Part shown: positions 20,154-31,179 of the stretch, piece by piece | Position numbering within the stretch: position 1 is the first letter of the stretch | How the letters are laid out: each line of letters opens with the position of its first letter | NCBI GenBank assembly: GCA_032717465.1 | Contig: CM064657.1 | Span: forward strand, 49,053,956-49,117,955 | DNA from: Coenobita brevimanus | Taxonomy: Eukaryota > Arthropoda > Malacostraca > Decapoda > Coenobitidae | DNA length: 64,000 nucleotides | Direction of reading: 5' to 3' | Program-made: the position numbers and the translations under genes | Notes under the pieces: model-generated | Database searches by the model: none | Told to the model about the DNA's origin: nothing | What the model saw: only the letters and a program-made list of their open reading frames with translations

Positions 20154-20366
20154 CTCCGTTTTTTTTTTTATTGAGGCGAAGTTGCGCTTGACAGGTTGAT
20201 GATGATTGGCTGAATGCAACATGTCCAAAAAATATTTACTAACCCAAATTTCCCCCTCAGATATTTGTTGTCAGTTAATAATGCTAAATTATGAAGTAAT
20301 GTTGCATTCAGCCAATAATCACCATTCTGTCAAGTGCATCTTCGCCTTGATAAAAAAAAAACTGAG
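20154..20366. mobile_element. MITE family M1 inserted in LINE B
   Basis: Inverted ends CTCCGTTTTTTTTTATTGAG and, reversed, CTCAGTTTTTTTTTATCAAG are flanked by TA. It splits the LINE B reading just after the YADD block: GGTAGACTA before it and GTGCAGAGTTTTG after it rejoin the uninterrupted copy at 44236-44260. This shows the empty site. Confidence 0.85.
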
Positions 20367-21507
20367 TATAGTGCAGAGTTTTGTATATGTCTGTTAGGGT
20401 CGTGCCTTGGGAGTAAATGTAGAAAAGAGTAAAGTCATGATTATTGAGAGAGATGACTCCCTGTGTGATGTTACAGTGAATGGAGAGAGACTGGAATTGG
20501 TGTGAGAGTTCAAATACCTGGGTACAGTGATAGAAAAGAGAGGAAAATGTGCAAAGGAAGTGGAAAGTAAAGTGGCACAAGGAATGAAAGTAGCTGGTGC
20601 AATGAAGGCCTTGATAAGAAACAGGCTTGAGTGTTGCAGCTGCACGAGGCTTACATGAAGGAGTGTTAGTGTCAGCTTTAACATATGGATGTGAGGCCAT
20701 GGTGTGGTATGAAAATGAAAAGTCAAGAGTGAGAGCAGTGGAGATGGGACTGCTGAGGAATGTGTGTGTAGTACAGAGTGGTTAGGATACGAAATAATGT
20801 GGTTCGTGAAAGATGTAGAGTGAGGAAGACTGTGGGCACCAGAATCGAAGAGATTGTACCGAGATGATATGATCATATGGAGAGAATGGATTACAACAGA
20901 GTGGTGAAAAAGGTATATCTGAGCGAATCTGAAGGAGGGAGGAGGCGAGGTAGACCAAGAAGGTGGAGGGATATGGTGGTTGAGTGTGTGAGGACGAGAG
21001 GTTTTTGGAAGTCGATGAGGCTAGGGGACTGACAAGAGAACGAGCTGGCTGGATGAATGTTGTGAGGAGAAGCGCATGACCAGGAATTTGGCATCCGTTT
21101 TTAATGTGACTACGTCCAGATTGACTGTATTGGATACGTTTATGTGATGCTACAGAACGTGGTGAATGTTTTTGGCGTATCAGATAGAGCTAGGATTCTG
21201 GGAGCTTGAATGATGATTGAACAGAAGCGTGGCCCATTAAATTGGGCAAATTTGGGCTATCTGGGTGTTGCTACTCCTCACCCTGTCCTAGGGTGGGAAT
21301 AAAGGTCCGGATGATGTTGAATGATATTGTGTGAATGTGTGATCAGTTTTGCAAGAAATTTTGTTAGTATTCTCCAGATTTTTGCTTCAACTTCTGAAGT
21401 ATATCGATCCATCCGCCTCTGATGTTCTTGAAAATGATGATGATGATGCATTCTGTTTCCAGTCGTATAGGTACACATAATGCACACAGACACACCTACA
21501 CTGCCAA

Positions 21508-21643
<136 letters not shown>

Positions 21644-21659
21644 CACAAGCATCTTCGCC

Positions 21660-22730
21660 GAATCCTCTTAAAGCATCAGCAGCGGCAAAACTTAGTGAGC
21701 TTAAAAGAGAGTGTAATACAAGGAGAGAGAGAGGGAGAGGGAGACAGGAAGGAGCTTAACGTACACCGATAGAAGAGAGGAGGGAGAGGATCTGATTTAA
21801 AAGAGGGCTGGAAGAGGAAGGGGAAGGGGTAAAGGTGCATTGATGAGGGATGGGAGGAGGAGGGGGATAAGAGGGTGCAGTGTGTGGGGATTTGGGAAGA
21901 GGAGGAAAAGGGGGGTGGGAATGATAGCGGTGGGGAAAGGGGGGAGGGAGGTAGGAAGGGTTAAAGGTACGCTGATGCAGGGAGGGTATTGTTTTTTTTT
22001 TCTTTCTTTCTTTTTAAGTGTTGAAGGAGCCCAACGTTAAAAGCCTTCAAAACTTACCTGTCCCTAAAGCTAGTCAAACAAAAACAGGAAGCGGTGCCGA
22101 GGCACAGCAAACCCGTCCCAGACGGTCATTTTAGTGCTGACAGAAACACAACAGGATATTTAGTCGAAGATGTCACATATCAAAGTTGGAGTAAATCGGG
22201 TGAAAATTGACGATTTTATGCCCATCTGAAATTTTATGCTCAACCCACCTGACATTGACCCCCCTACTGCTAACTGGGGGATGGCCTCCCCTGATGTTGT
22301 ACTAATTAGGCATGTTATAGGATGCAGATTTGAAAGATGCACCTTTAGGTTTTGGTTTAATGTCGATATGACGAATTTGAATGGGGTTATGGCGAAAAAA
22401 CTTTTTATTTTATTGATTGATTTTTGTTTTGTTTTTTACATTTTGGGGGACTACAGCCTGGGCCTTGGCCAAATTTGGCCCAAAATATAATCAGGTGATC
22501 AGAAGGCCATATCCCATCATCCCTGTAGTTTTAGTCAAAATCGCACCACTGATTTTCTCGTAAAGTTGTTAACAGAGAGACAGACAAACCAAGTGAAAAC
22601 AATACCCGGCTCGAGATTGGGAGGGTGGTGGTTGAGTGGTACGGAAGTGGAGTGCTGATAGATTTTTTGAGTAAGGGCCGTATTAATAACCCCTTCACGT
22701 CGATGATGATATGCGACAGAGCGACACCTT
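21660..22730. other. Intergenic sequence with unclassified repeat-like part
   Basis: A purine-rich stretch fills 21700-21960. The part at 22050-22600 ends in AACAGAGAGACAGACAAACC, a style common at the ends of dispersed invertebrate repeats, but no second copy was found in the window. Confidence 0.35.
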
Positions 22731-22734
22731 CACA

Positions 22735-23035
22735 TGGTGGCACTGATATAACTTGGCGGCGGCTCTGCCTGGTTATACAAACACCTCACAAAATTCCCTC
22801 TCTGTCCCCCAAATGGAGGATAGTGGGCAGCGGAAAAAAGGACTCTGTAGTCTGCAATTTGCCGAGTGAACCTGGGGCTGCTGCTGCTGTTAGTACTGTT
22901 ACTCCTCCTCCCCCTCCTCCAAACGATGATATTCAGCTAAGGAGACAGATTTTGGAAGTGGAGGGGTTAGATTTAGCAATCGTTACCCCTTCGCTACTTG
23001 GGATCGTTAAATAAATCGTCTGGAGATTGCATAAT
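22735..23035. repeat. Old dispersed repeat H
   Basis: GGTGGCACTGATATAACTTG and the nearby TATACAAACACC, CCTGAACCTGG-type sequence match 42690-42830 (TTGGCACTGATATAACTAGA, TATACAGATATC). The end TAAATAAATCGTCTGGAGAT joins a family F arm. Confidence 0.4.
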
Positions 23036-23039
23036 TATT

Positions 23040-24660
23040 TTAATGCGTCATCGAACTAAAGGGGTTTTAACGTAGACGAAGTTATTTAGTCGGCTGCTGA
23101 TAAATAAATGAAGGGTCATGTATGTGATGCATGTGATTATTAAATTTGATTAGCCTGCATCCCACATTAGCAAAGTGCACTCGCGTACGGTATAGAGAAG
23201 CCGTGTATGCTCTATTTTCCCCAGGTTCTTTAGAAAGTGCTAGAGAGAGAGAGAGAGAGAGAGACGCTTTTGAGATTTTACAGTAGGATTTCGATTCCAG
23301 CTGGGGCAAAACAGGGAACAGTTTGATTACGATTTTATTTGGAATGAATGATACGATTTTATTTGGAATGAATGGACGTGATGCAGAGGTCAGCCGATTG
23401 CCAGGGGATCGAAACACAGATCATTAAGCCACCGTATCAGACTCGGTAATTAGGTTGATTCGTAATTAGGACTGAGGGAATGGATGTATGAGTATTTTAG
23501 CGGCTGGTGTGCGTACGTCAGACAAGAGTGAACAGTTGCTCTGTTCTCATTTCATTGTAACTACTGTTCTTTCACCAAAAGTTGACCCGTATTTTCGTCT
23601 TTTGCAGCTTATTTCTCGTAGCTCATTGGCGGAAAAAGACGGTTCTCTGGCTGTACGTCCATTTTATGGAGCTCCTTCGTGAGGTACATCATTTTCTAGT
23701 GCTAATTTAATGCTACAACTCGACAATCAAGATCGAGAGATGATGGCAGGCAATTTTAGGCCAGGTTAGTGTAAAATTGGTATTGGCATAAAATCGCTAT
23801 CCCACAGTCTTCATTGCCATGCCATAATAATGATAACGCCAGAAGGTGGTGCTTGGCATGAAGAAGTGCCATGGAAAGGACGTAGAGTCGTAGTATCGTT
23901 TTATTCTGCCACTTAACTATGGGAAATAACTGCAAAAGGACGAATATCTCTGTCTAGATAAAATGAAGGAACTGTATACACGTTTAACCCTTTCACCCTG
24001 AGACGTCACTTCTTATTTATTCTTGGTACTTTCATAGGCTTTTATTCGGTTTAGAAGAAACTTTTCGAAATCGAGAAGTTGAACATAGCCCTCATTAATC
24101 CCTTCAGTACGAAAATAATTATCTGCATGTAGCACGAACTACACAAAAAAAAAAAAAAAGTCATGGATTCAGTGAATAAATAGATATGGTAAATAGAAGT
24201 GCAGTACGATCCCATCCCAAGCCTTTAATATACCCAGCAATAAAATCAATTCGACACGAGATAATCTGGACAAAATTATTTCAGGAGCTTTCGGCAGCGC
24301 TCTGTGAGCCTCTAATTTTTTGTCTTTTTAAGAGATACATTTATTGTTTTTTTCTCCCAACCTTCCTGAACACGGGCGCTCGTCGATACACTAGCCTATC
24401 CCTTTTTTGACATTAGGAATCGGAAAAAATAAAAGTAATGAAATTCAGAAGTGCCGGTGCGTCTCACTCAAAATGGCCGTAATTTTCTTGTGTTCTTATT
24501 TCTTAAACGGCAACAGTTTGAAAGCGGATTTATATATATATATTTTTCTATTTTCGCCTTTCATTTATTCAGCGCCAGGCTCGTTATATACTAGAGTCGG
24601 AGTGGATGCGTGCCTAAGTGTGTTTGGATACTGTTTTGTTTGTGGAAGCTGTTTAGTGGA
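23040..24660. other. Intergenic sequence, little recognised
   Basis: A tandem GATACGATTTTATTTGGAAT type duplication lies at 23320-23372, and a GA run at 23240-23264. The part at 23600-23770 resembles 58270-58440 (shared GCTTATTTC...TAGCTCA.TGG and GCAATTTTAGGCC). No exon was identified. Confidence 0.4.
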
Positions 24661-24669
24661 TGTGTTATG

Positions 24670-24670
24670 G

Positions 24671-24701
<31 letters not shown>

Positions 24702-24950
24702 CAGGTAGTAGTGGTAATAGTCGTAGTGGTTGTGGTTGTGGTGCGGGTGGTAGTGTTAGTAAATGCAGTATAATTAATTAGTGGTGATGGTGACGGTGTA
24801 GTGGTAAATGTCGTAGTGGTAGTGATGGTGACCGTGGTGATGGTAGTTGTGGAGGTGATGTTGGAAGTAGTGTTGGTAATGATTGAGGCAGTGGCAATAG
24901 CTGTTGGCAGTGATGGTGGTGATGGTAAGATAGTAGCAGTAGTAGGAAAG
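24670..24950. repeat. GA run and GTGGTA-type imperfect repeat
   Basis: A GA microsatellite at 24670-24699 is followed by about 230 bases of GTGGTA/GTGATG units. Frames with Val/Met runs here are repeat artefacts. Confidence 0.85.
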
Positions 24951-24959
24951 GTTAGTCAG

Positions 24960-25930
24960 TTAAAGGTTTCCCAAGTCAGTATGTCGATCGCGCTACGATG
25001 CGAATGATACCATGTGTAAGAAGGATTATTTTTATACTGTAGATATGAGGGATGACAAGATTAAAGACATCACCACCAGCATGAAGAAAAATGCCGTGAC
25101 GTGATCGTTGATCCCGCCCTGCTTCCACTGGCTCCTTTGGTTCTTTACATATAATAAAAAGATGCACAGGTGGACATCAGTGCTCTTGAGTTTTGACTCG
25201 AGGACGACAAGCTTTTTTGGGCATAAGAATATTATATCAAAGGACAACATTTACCGTAATTTACCACGATGAAAAGCGAAAATTACAAGATCACAGCATA
25301 CAGAGAAAGGACTGTGATTGTTGACGCAAGCAGTTCTACTCCTCTAGTGTTTACCACATGGGAGGAGCTGGGCGTAGTACAAGAGGCTTTTATTTCAGAC
25401 TGACAGAATTTTTAATGCCAAAAAAAGAGGGAAGGGGGGGGGGGCAGTCCAGGAGCTACATTGTGACAAGAATTGGATGTCACCAATGTTTCTTACTGGT
25501 GAAGAGTTCCTCCTCCGCTTTAGAGGAACCACGTCATCCACCCCTCAAAACAAATCCATCACAGACATCGACTGTGAGGGACAATCTTGCTGGCTTCTGG
25601 TCTTTGGTTCCTTGTTCCGTGCATTTAACTGGCTCAACCTTTTTTTAGAGTGTATTAGTTACTGCATTAGGTCGGTATAAGGAATATATAAATAAATGGA
25701 GAACAGCCACATGAAAATACAAGGACCTCTACCTTTGTTTTTCGTTCTGCATCTTTTCCATAGCACTTCTTTTGAGTAATGTCATATTTTTGTGTAAATA
25801 TATTATTACAGCTCAGCATTTAACATGAAGAGATCACAGTGTTAGACCAGGTTAATGTACAAGGAGTATAGTAACAGTTGCCTCTTGGAGGGTATTGGAG
25901 TGAGCCTTGGATGGAGCTTTCATAGCCTTT
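24960..25930. other. Intergenic sequence, nothing recognised
   Basis: No convincing exon, repeat copy or inverted end was found. Open frames at 25358-25680 have no motif I recognise. Confidence 0.4.
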
Positions 25931-25949
25931 TACCCTGAAAAAGTAGTTG

Positions 25950-26354
25950 TATCATCATCATCATCAGTAGTAGTAGTAGTAGTAGTAGTAGTAGCAGCAG
26001 CAGCAGCAGCAGCAGCAGGAGGGGAAGGGGGCAGAATAGTAACGTGGTGGTGGGAGTGATGGCAAACGTGGGAGTTCTAATCATGGTTAGTCACCCAATC
26101 TTCTATTTGGTAATGTATACAAAGGTACTTAGATTACGTAGATTGATTATAAATCTGACTTCATTTATTCTTAAGATAATATTGTACAGGATATACACCT
26201 ACAGCGCCACCTAGTCCTTGGTCCATATTTTTATTGTTATTGTTATTAGTAGTAGTAATAATAATTGTAATTTTTATTATTATTATTATTATTATTACTG
26301 CCACAACAACAACTACTACTACTACTACTACTTCCACCGCTGCCGCTGCCATCA

Positions 26355-26386
<32 letters not shown>

Positions 26387-26400
26387 TTCAAGCTGACTCT
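25950..26400. repeat. Triplet repeat cluster
   Basis: CAT, AGT and AGC repeats at 25950-26020, then ATT and CTA repeats at 26270-26330 and a CT run at 26360-26390. Confidence 0.9.
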
Positions 26401-26455
26401 CTTTAGGGCGGCCTGGACGATGCTGTTTTGTTTCATAAGCGCTAAATGGGGCAGG

Positions 26456-26895
26456 CACTCAGCACAGAGGAGGGAGAGGGAGGAAGGAAGGGAGGCAGAG
26501 AAAAGGGAGAGAAGGGGGGAAGAGGAGAAGTGATACAGGAGGAGGAAGGGGGGATAGAATAGAAACGGAGGACAGAGGGAAGAAAAGAGGGAGAGAAGGA
26601 AGAGGAGAATGGTGGGAGAGGAGGGAAGAAATGGGAGAGGGAGGTGGAGGAAAAGAAAGAGGAGGAGGAGGAGAATGGTGGGAGGGGAGGGAAGAAATGA
26701 GAGAGAGAGAGGGAGGAAAGGGAGGAGGAAGGAAAGATGAGAGGAGGGAAGGAGAGAGGAGAAGAGAAGCGAAGCAAAGAGGAGAGAGAGAAGCAGGGGA
26801 GCAGGAAGGAAAGATAGAGGAGTGGGGGGGAAACAAAGAGGAGAAAGGGAAGAGAAGAAAAGAAGAGGGAGAGGAGGTGGAGGTCCTCCGCCGTT
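26456..26895 (+). repeat. Purine-rich tract
   Basis: About 440 bases of GGAGGAAGG/GAGAGAG with almost no pyrimidines. The AGGAGGAGGAGAATGGTGGG block occurs twice (26605 and 26665). Long frames are composition artefacts. Confidence 0.9.
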
Positions 26896-27159
26896 GAGGC
26901 GTAGGGAGTTCTCGCCCGGGTGTTCTGAGGTGGGTCTGGGGTTCCCGAGGGCTACGGTCCCCAGGGCTGGGCGACGCCGATAGTGAGGGGCTGCAGCACC
27001 GGTCTGCTTCGGGGTCCGTCAGGTGGGTCTCCTCCAGAGCCAGTTGTAGGAAGTAGAGGCCAGGGGAAGCTATAGGGCCTCTCCAATACTCCTCTACGCC
27101 CTCTGCGTCGGGGGTCGGGGAACTGGTGTCAAGCTGGGGCGGCAGGGCGGCTCTCGGCT

Positions 27160-27660
27160 GCTACTGGCCGTGGCTTCCTAGGGGTGCGGCTACAAGCCGC
27201 CAAGGCCCGGCTACTGGCCGTGGCTTGACAGGGTGAGTAACTGCCAGCAAACCCAGGGGCACCTTCGGAGCGGCTACCAGCCGTCTGACGAAGACGGGAG
27301 CGGCTACAGGCCAACTCCTGCAGGAGGGGTGTGGAGCAGCTACAGGCCGACTCAGGGGAAACACCCTCGGAGCAGCTACCGGCGTCTGATGAAGGCAGGA
27401 GCGGCTACAGGCCGACTCCTTCAGGAGGGGGTTTGGAGCGGCTACCAGCCGTCTCCGGAAGAACACCTTCTGACGAAGGCGGGAGCGGCTACCAGCCGTC
27501 TCCTGATTACCCTCAGGACGGCTACAAGCCGTTTCCTTAGCGAGGGGCGAGTGGCTGCAGGCCGTCTCAAAGAGGAAGACACCTTCAGGGAGATTACCGG
27601 CCGCCTCCTGACGAAGGCGGGAGCGGCTACAGGCCGACTCCTTTGGGGTGCTGGCAGGAG
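27160..27660. repeat. GC-rich minisatellite of short hairpins
   Basis: About ten units of GGAGCGGCTACARGCCGACTC type, spaced 35-60 bases apart, alternate with CTCCTGCAGGAGGGG or CTGACGAAGGCGGGA linkers. Most cores are self-complementary (CGGCT...AGCCG with a 3-base loop). The forward frame gives SGYRPTP-like repeats and the reverse frame RPVAAP-like repeats. Neither is clearly a protein. Confidence 0.75.
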
Positions 27661-27926
27661 CTGGACAGACAGCTCCACCCCTAAGCTGGTTGGTGGAGGC
27701 TCGCCCGGAAGGTAGTGCAGTATTCCTGCTTTGGCGACGGCGGGCGGGCTCCGGGTCATAGGGGCGTGCGGCCCGGGCTGACTTGGCCGTTGTCGCACCG
27801 AGTCTCGGTGCGCTGCTGCTGCTCCTCCGTGGGCTCCTTGTGGGGGTGTCCGGGAGTTCACGGGGGCACTATGCTGTATTCCTTGTGGAGGTGACTGAAT
27901 ATTCCAGGGGGCACTGTGCTGTATTT

Positions 27927-28042
27927 CATGAATGATGATTGAATGGAAGCGTGACCCATTGGACTGGGCAAATTTGGGCTGTCTGGACATTGCTACTCCT
28001 CACCCTGCACTAAGGGTGGGATTAAAGGTCCGGATGATGATG
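27927..28042 (+). mobile_element. LINE B solitary 3' end
   Basis: Matches the last 115 bases of LINE B: ATGATTGAATGGAAGCGTG, GGGCAAATTTGGGCTGTCTG, ACATTGCTACTCCTCACCCT and GGTCCGGATGATGATG. It joins the GC-rich region upstream without the LINE body, so it is either extremely 5'-truncated or part of a related non-autonomous element. Confidence 0.8.
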
Positions 28043-28044
28043 TA

Positions 28045-28690
28045 TTCATTTCCTTTGGCCTAATAGAATCTGTTGTTAAACCATCTTGGTTCTGAATTAT
28101 TCGTTCTAAACGGTTTTGAAGGAATATATCTACCTTGGCCTGTGTGTGTTATATATGCTAACTTAACATATTAATTTTATCACCGACCGAAGTCTTATTG
28201 TTCATAAGTATGAGGCCCACTCCCATCCATGGATTGTATGTCCTTCCTCACTTATGACTTGAGCTTCCCAAGTCATCTGGCGCACATTCCCCCCCATTTC
28301 CTTTTATAATATCAGGGCTAAGACTATTACTAGCTTTAACTATTAGTCTGTGAAATGAAATATTTGGGTTTATTTGACAACAGAACGAAATTAAAGTTTA
28401 AGGTGTCGGACGGTATTTAGTATGACTGCAGGATCGAAGTAACAGGGTTTAAACATTGGATTTGTTGGTTTACTGTGAGAGTAGTTAATATTTTATGCAC
28501 ATTTTGCGTGACAAGTGTTGTGGAACCATAGTTGAACTTGTCAGTTATCTATCTATGTATCTATCTATTGCCAGACGCCTCAATCACCTTTGTATATTTT
28601 ACGGTACGGTTCTTCGTCATGATAATCTACCAGTACTTCGCAAAAAACTGCCTACACCGGTAAATATGACTTTCAGCCTGCAGCCAAGGT
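28045..28690. other. Intergenic sequence with a short LINE A-like tail
   Basis: CTATCTATTGCCAGACGCCT at 28562-28581 matches the reversed 3' end of LINE A (compare 35512-35531), with only a short body beyond it. Otherwise nothing was recognised. Confidence 0.45.
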
Positions 28691-28701
28691 TTTTCTTAAA
28701 G

Positions 28702-28760
28702 GCTTCGTTTTCCCATTCCCCCCACTCCCCCTTTGGGTGTGGTAGAAGGGAAAACGAAGC
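28702..28760. repeat. Perfect 13-bp inverted repeat
   Basis: GCTTCGTTTTCCC at 28702-28714 and its exact complement GGGAAAACGAAGC at 28748-28760 enclose a C-rich 33-base loop. Nothing indicates a bacterial-type terminator; origin unknown. Confidence 0.8.
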
Positions 28761-28830
28761 ATTGTCTAATGAAAAGAAGGTCAGAATCTTTCAAACCACA
28801 TCAAAAACCACCAGAAAAACCTTGTCTACA

Positions 28831-28870
28831 AACCTAAGCTAACCTAACCTAACCCAACCCAACCCAACCC
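28831..28870. repeat. Short CCTAA-type telomere-like repeat
   Basis: CTAACCTAACCTAACCC followed by ACCCA units. CCTAA/TTAGG is the usual arthropod telomere unit. The run is only about three units, so chance is possible. Confidence 0.5.
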
Positions 28871-28986
28871 TCACAGGGGGGTAGAGCCCCCCAGACCTCC
28901 TGTTGATGCCATGGAATCGTCGCTAACCTAACGGCGTAGCACATACCTTATTAATTGAGGTTTACATAGCACACTGCATCATCGTT

Positions 28987-29690
28987 GAACATGCTTGGGG
29001 TTTCATTTGCTCGGGACTTGTCTTGGAAAAATCATATTACCGTACATCTCTTGTAAAATCTGCTTCCAAGAGATTGGGTGTGCTAAGCCCACTCCGTTCC
29101 TTCTTTACCCCTGCACAATTGTTGACTCTATACAAGGGTTTTAACCGCCCCTGCGTGGAGTACAACTCTCATGTGTGGGGAGGCTCCCCACATACAGGTC
29201 TTCTCAATAGGGTGGAGTCAAAGGCTTTTTGTTTCATTAACTCTCCCCCTCTTACTGACTCCCTTGAACTTCTGTCTCTTCGCCGCACTGTTGCATCTTT
29301 ATCTTTTTTCTATCGTAACTTCAATGGTCACTGTTCCTCTGAACTGTCTGCATGCATTCCTCCACCTCTACGACGGGCACGTAGCACCTGTTTAGCAGCA
29401 AACTCTCACCCCTTTTCTGTCCATCTCTCTAATGCAGGAGTTAACCATTACTCCCAGTCCTTCATTTATGCAACAGGTCAGCTCTGGAAATGTCTTCCTC
29501 TGTCTGTATTTCCTGCATCCTATGATCTCCAGTCTTTCAAACAAAGTGTGTCTTGGCATTTCGAAATGATCGGATCTTGAATTTGGCTCTCTCTTGTATT
29601 TTGTTTTTCTGTTGTAAGGAACAGTTTTGTGGGCTCGTTGCCTTTGGTTCCTTCTTCCTCACATTAAAAAAAAGAAAAAAAAAAAAAAAG
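28987..29690 (+). mobile_element. LINE C (Jockey-like), 3' fragment
   Basis: The frame holds, with a frameshift near 29030, [30 protein letters not shown] and [14 protein letters not shown], then RPCVEYNSHVWGG through FEMIGS and a stop at 29580. The reading is closely similar to the minus-strand copy at 51525-54490. The 3' end has an A-rich tail at 29666-29690. The 5' end is truncated inside the RT C-terminal region. Confidence 0.88.
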
Positions 29691-29759
29691 TATCTGCCAA
29701 TCTTTCAGATGTGTATTTGCTAAAAAACCGCCTTTAGAATCACTAATAGAAAAGTTACA

Positions 29760-30020
29760 TTAGTTCCTTTTCTTACTCTTTGCCCTGCCGTGAAAACGAG
29801 TACTCCTCCAGATATATTTGTTTTCACGTAGATGACATGGCTTTTGGCATTTCTCACATAACACTTGCGAAGGCAGGAGTCCGTGTTTTCGTAGGAAATT
29901 TATGTTCCTCTTGTTCTTTCGCCTGCATCTTTGTATTATTTTATGGTGCAACGGAGCACACCCGCTACATTGTCCTCCCGTTTCCATGTCTTGATGTGGA
30001 CTTATGCTTTTGAAATTCAA
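29760..30020 (-). pseudogene. Probable Merlin (ISXO2-like) transposase N-terminal fragment
   Basis: The minus-strand reading contains NINFLRKHGLLPSQVLCEK followed by CQKPCHLRENKYIWR and a basic stretch. The order LRKHGLLP, CxxC...C and W.. resembles the N-terminal zinc-binding part of Merlin/IS1595-group transposases. The expected DDE core is absent: the frame stops at 29760, just beyond the A-rich tail of the LINE C copy. This is a family call from memory, so only moderate. Confidence 0.5.
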
Positions 30021-30024
30021 ACCC

Positions 30025-30890
30025 TGGGGTGACTCAAGCCCGTCACGTCATCACATGATTTGGAAAACAAAAGCAATTGGTTAGATTAACTACACGTCAT
30101 CATGCAACGACTACCAGCTCCTTCCAGCTGCAGCTAACAGATCAACGAACACACAATGGTCATGGGACGCTACGGTCAACATCTCCACCGGAGCTAAGTT
30201 TGAAGTCAAAAATTTCAAAAATCATTTCTGACGTTGTTATACATTTGGACACCAATTGATGGGGTTCAAAATGCTCAGAAGAGAGAGATTTAGAGGACAG
30301 TAAGACTGAAAATGCAGAAAGCCATATTGGTCCTAAACTTCACAAATACCCCTGCACCATTCGTGATCAGCATATATGGTAAACATACACTTTACTTTAA
30401 GCAATAGAAGCTCCTTACCAAATCAGTTCTTCTTGATAATATGTTGTATCAAATTTCTTATTTTTTCTGGGGTGTTAAATAAACGATATTTATTAAAGGG
30501 CATATGGTTACACCCATATGGATAATCATGGTGTGGCCATACCCACGGATGTACAGTCACTAACTGTATTGGCTGAAGAAAGTGTGTGGCAAGACCCACC
30601 ACCTTCTTTTGTTGTATATGCACTCTGTACCATTTACAACAATAAATACCAGTTTTTCACATTCAGAATAAAAAAAAATAAATAAATAAATGTTTCTAGT
30701 TACATCTGTTTCCCAGTTAATTTTAGCTGTTAAGCTGTGACAACACTTGCTTGGTTTGTTAGGGTTTTGGACTTGGTTTGGGGGGAAACCCAAGGCTGGT
30801 AAATGCTCCACATTACATGTTAAAAGTACCCCGATGTACAATACCCTGCTTAATGATGGAGTTTAACCTATTACATTATTAAACTGGGTT
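30025..30890. other. Intergenic sequence, nothing recognised
   Basis: No repeat copy, exon or inverted end was found. Short frames lack protein-like motifs. Confidence 0.4.
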
Positions 30891-30899
30891 TTATATATA

Positions 30900-30905
30900 T
30901 ACCAG

Positions 30906-30960
<55 letters not shown>

Positions 30961-30992
30961 GATGCTACCCAAAAGTTCCAGTAATTTTAACA
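30900..30992. repeat. AT/AC microsatellite joined to a mariner-like end
   Basis: AT repeats pass into AC repeats to 30959. They are followed directly by GATGCTACCCAAAAGTTCCA, which matches the terminal inverted repeat of the mariner at 49987-51313. No other part of that element is present. Confidence 0.7.
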
Positions 30993-31124
30993 GAGGGAGC
31001 CAATAAGTAATTACTGTATACTTATTGCTCGTAAAATATTTTGGCTCATAGCCAGTTTGTCTACTAAAAATTTGTTTGGCACATAAATCTGAAACCTCAG
31101 GAGCCAAATAGCTCGCAACGATCG

Positions 31125-31176
31125 GCAGTTAGCAAGAGCCCTGCACCCTTTACGGGATTAAGGCATCTGGCAATAG
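31125..31176 (+). mobile_element. LINE A 3' end remnant
   Basis: ACCCTTTACGGGATTAAGGC followed by ATCTGGCAATAG matches the last 30 bases of LINE A. Confidence 0.6.
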
Positions 31177-31179
31177 TTG

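Larger units (their letters stand above)
18745..21326 (+). mobile_element. LINE B, degraded copy 1
   Basis: This non-LTR element reads, with many frameshifts, from a pre-RT linker (GTAWWDED-type, about 18870) through RT blocks near 19470-19760 ([34 protein letters not shown]) and [14 protein letters not shown] at 20098-20140. It continues to [21 protein letters not shown] at about 20475-20550. The 3' end has GGTCCGGATGATG. It contains an in-place inverted segment at 19930-20095 and a MITE at 20154-20366, so it cannot be active. Other copies: 34341-35452 (minus strand) and 43565-45203. Confidence 0.85.

Noticed and set aside
23488..23682. Possible small exon or gene
   Set aside because: Part of it (from 23600) resembles 58270 onward, so it is more likely an old dispersed repeat.
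26442..26897. Gly/Glu/Arg-rich and Ser/Pro-rich frames
   Set aside because: Purine-rich repeat read on either strand.
27160..27660. CRISPR-like array
   Set aside because: Units are uneven in spacing, self-complementary and in a eukaryotic context without cas genes; a minisatellite explains it.
27161..27990. RPVAAP-repeat and SGYRPTP-repeat frames considered as a structural protein
   Set aside because: Both strands are open because of the GC-rich hairpin minisatellite. No start context, splice partner or conserved motif was seen.
28702..28760. Rho-independent terminator
   Set aside because: Stem-loop is perfect, but the loop is long, no T run follows and the host is eukaryotic.
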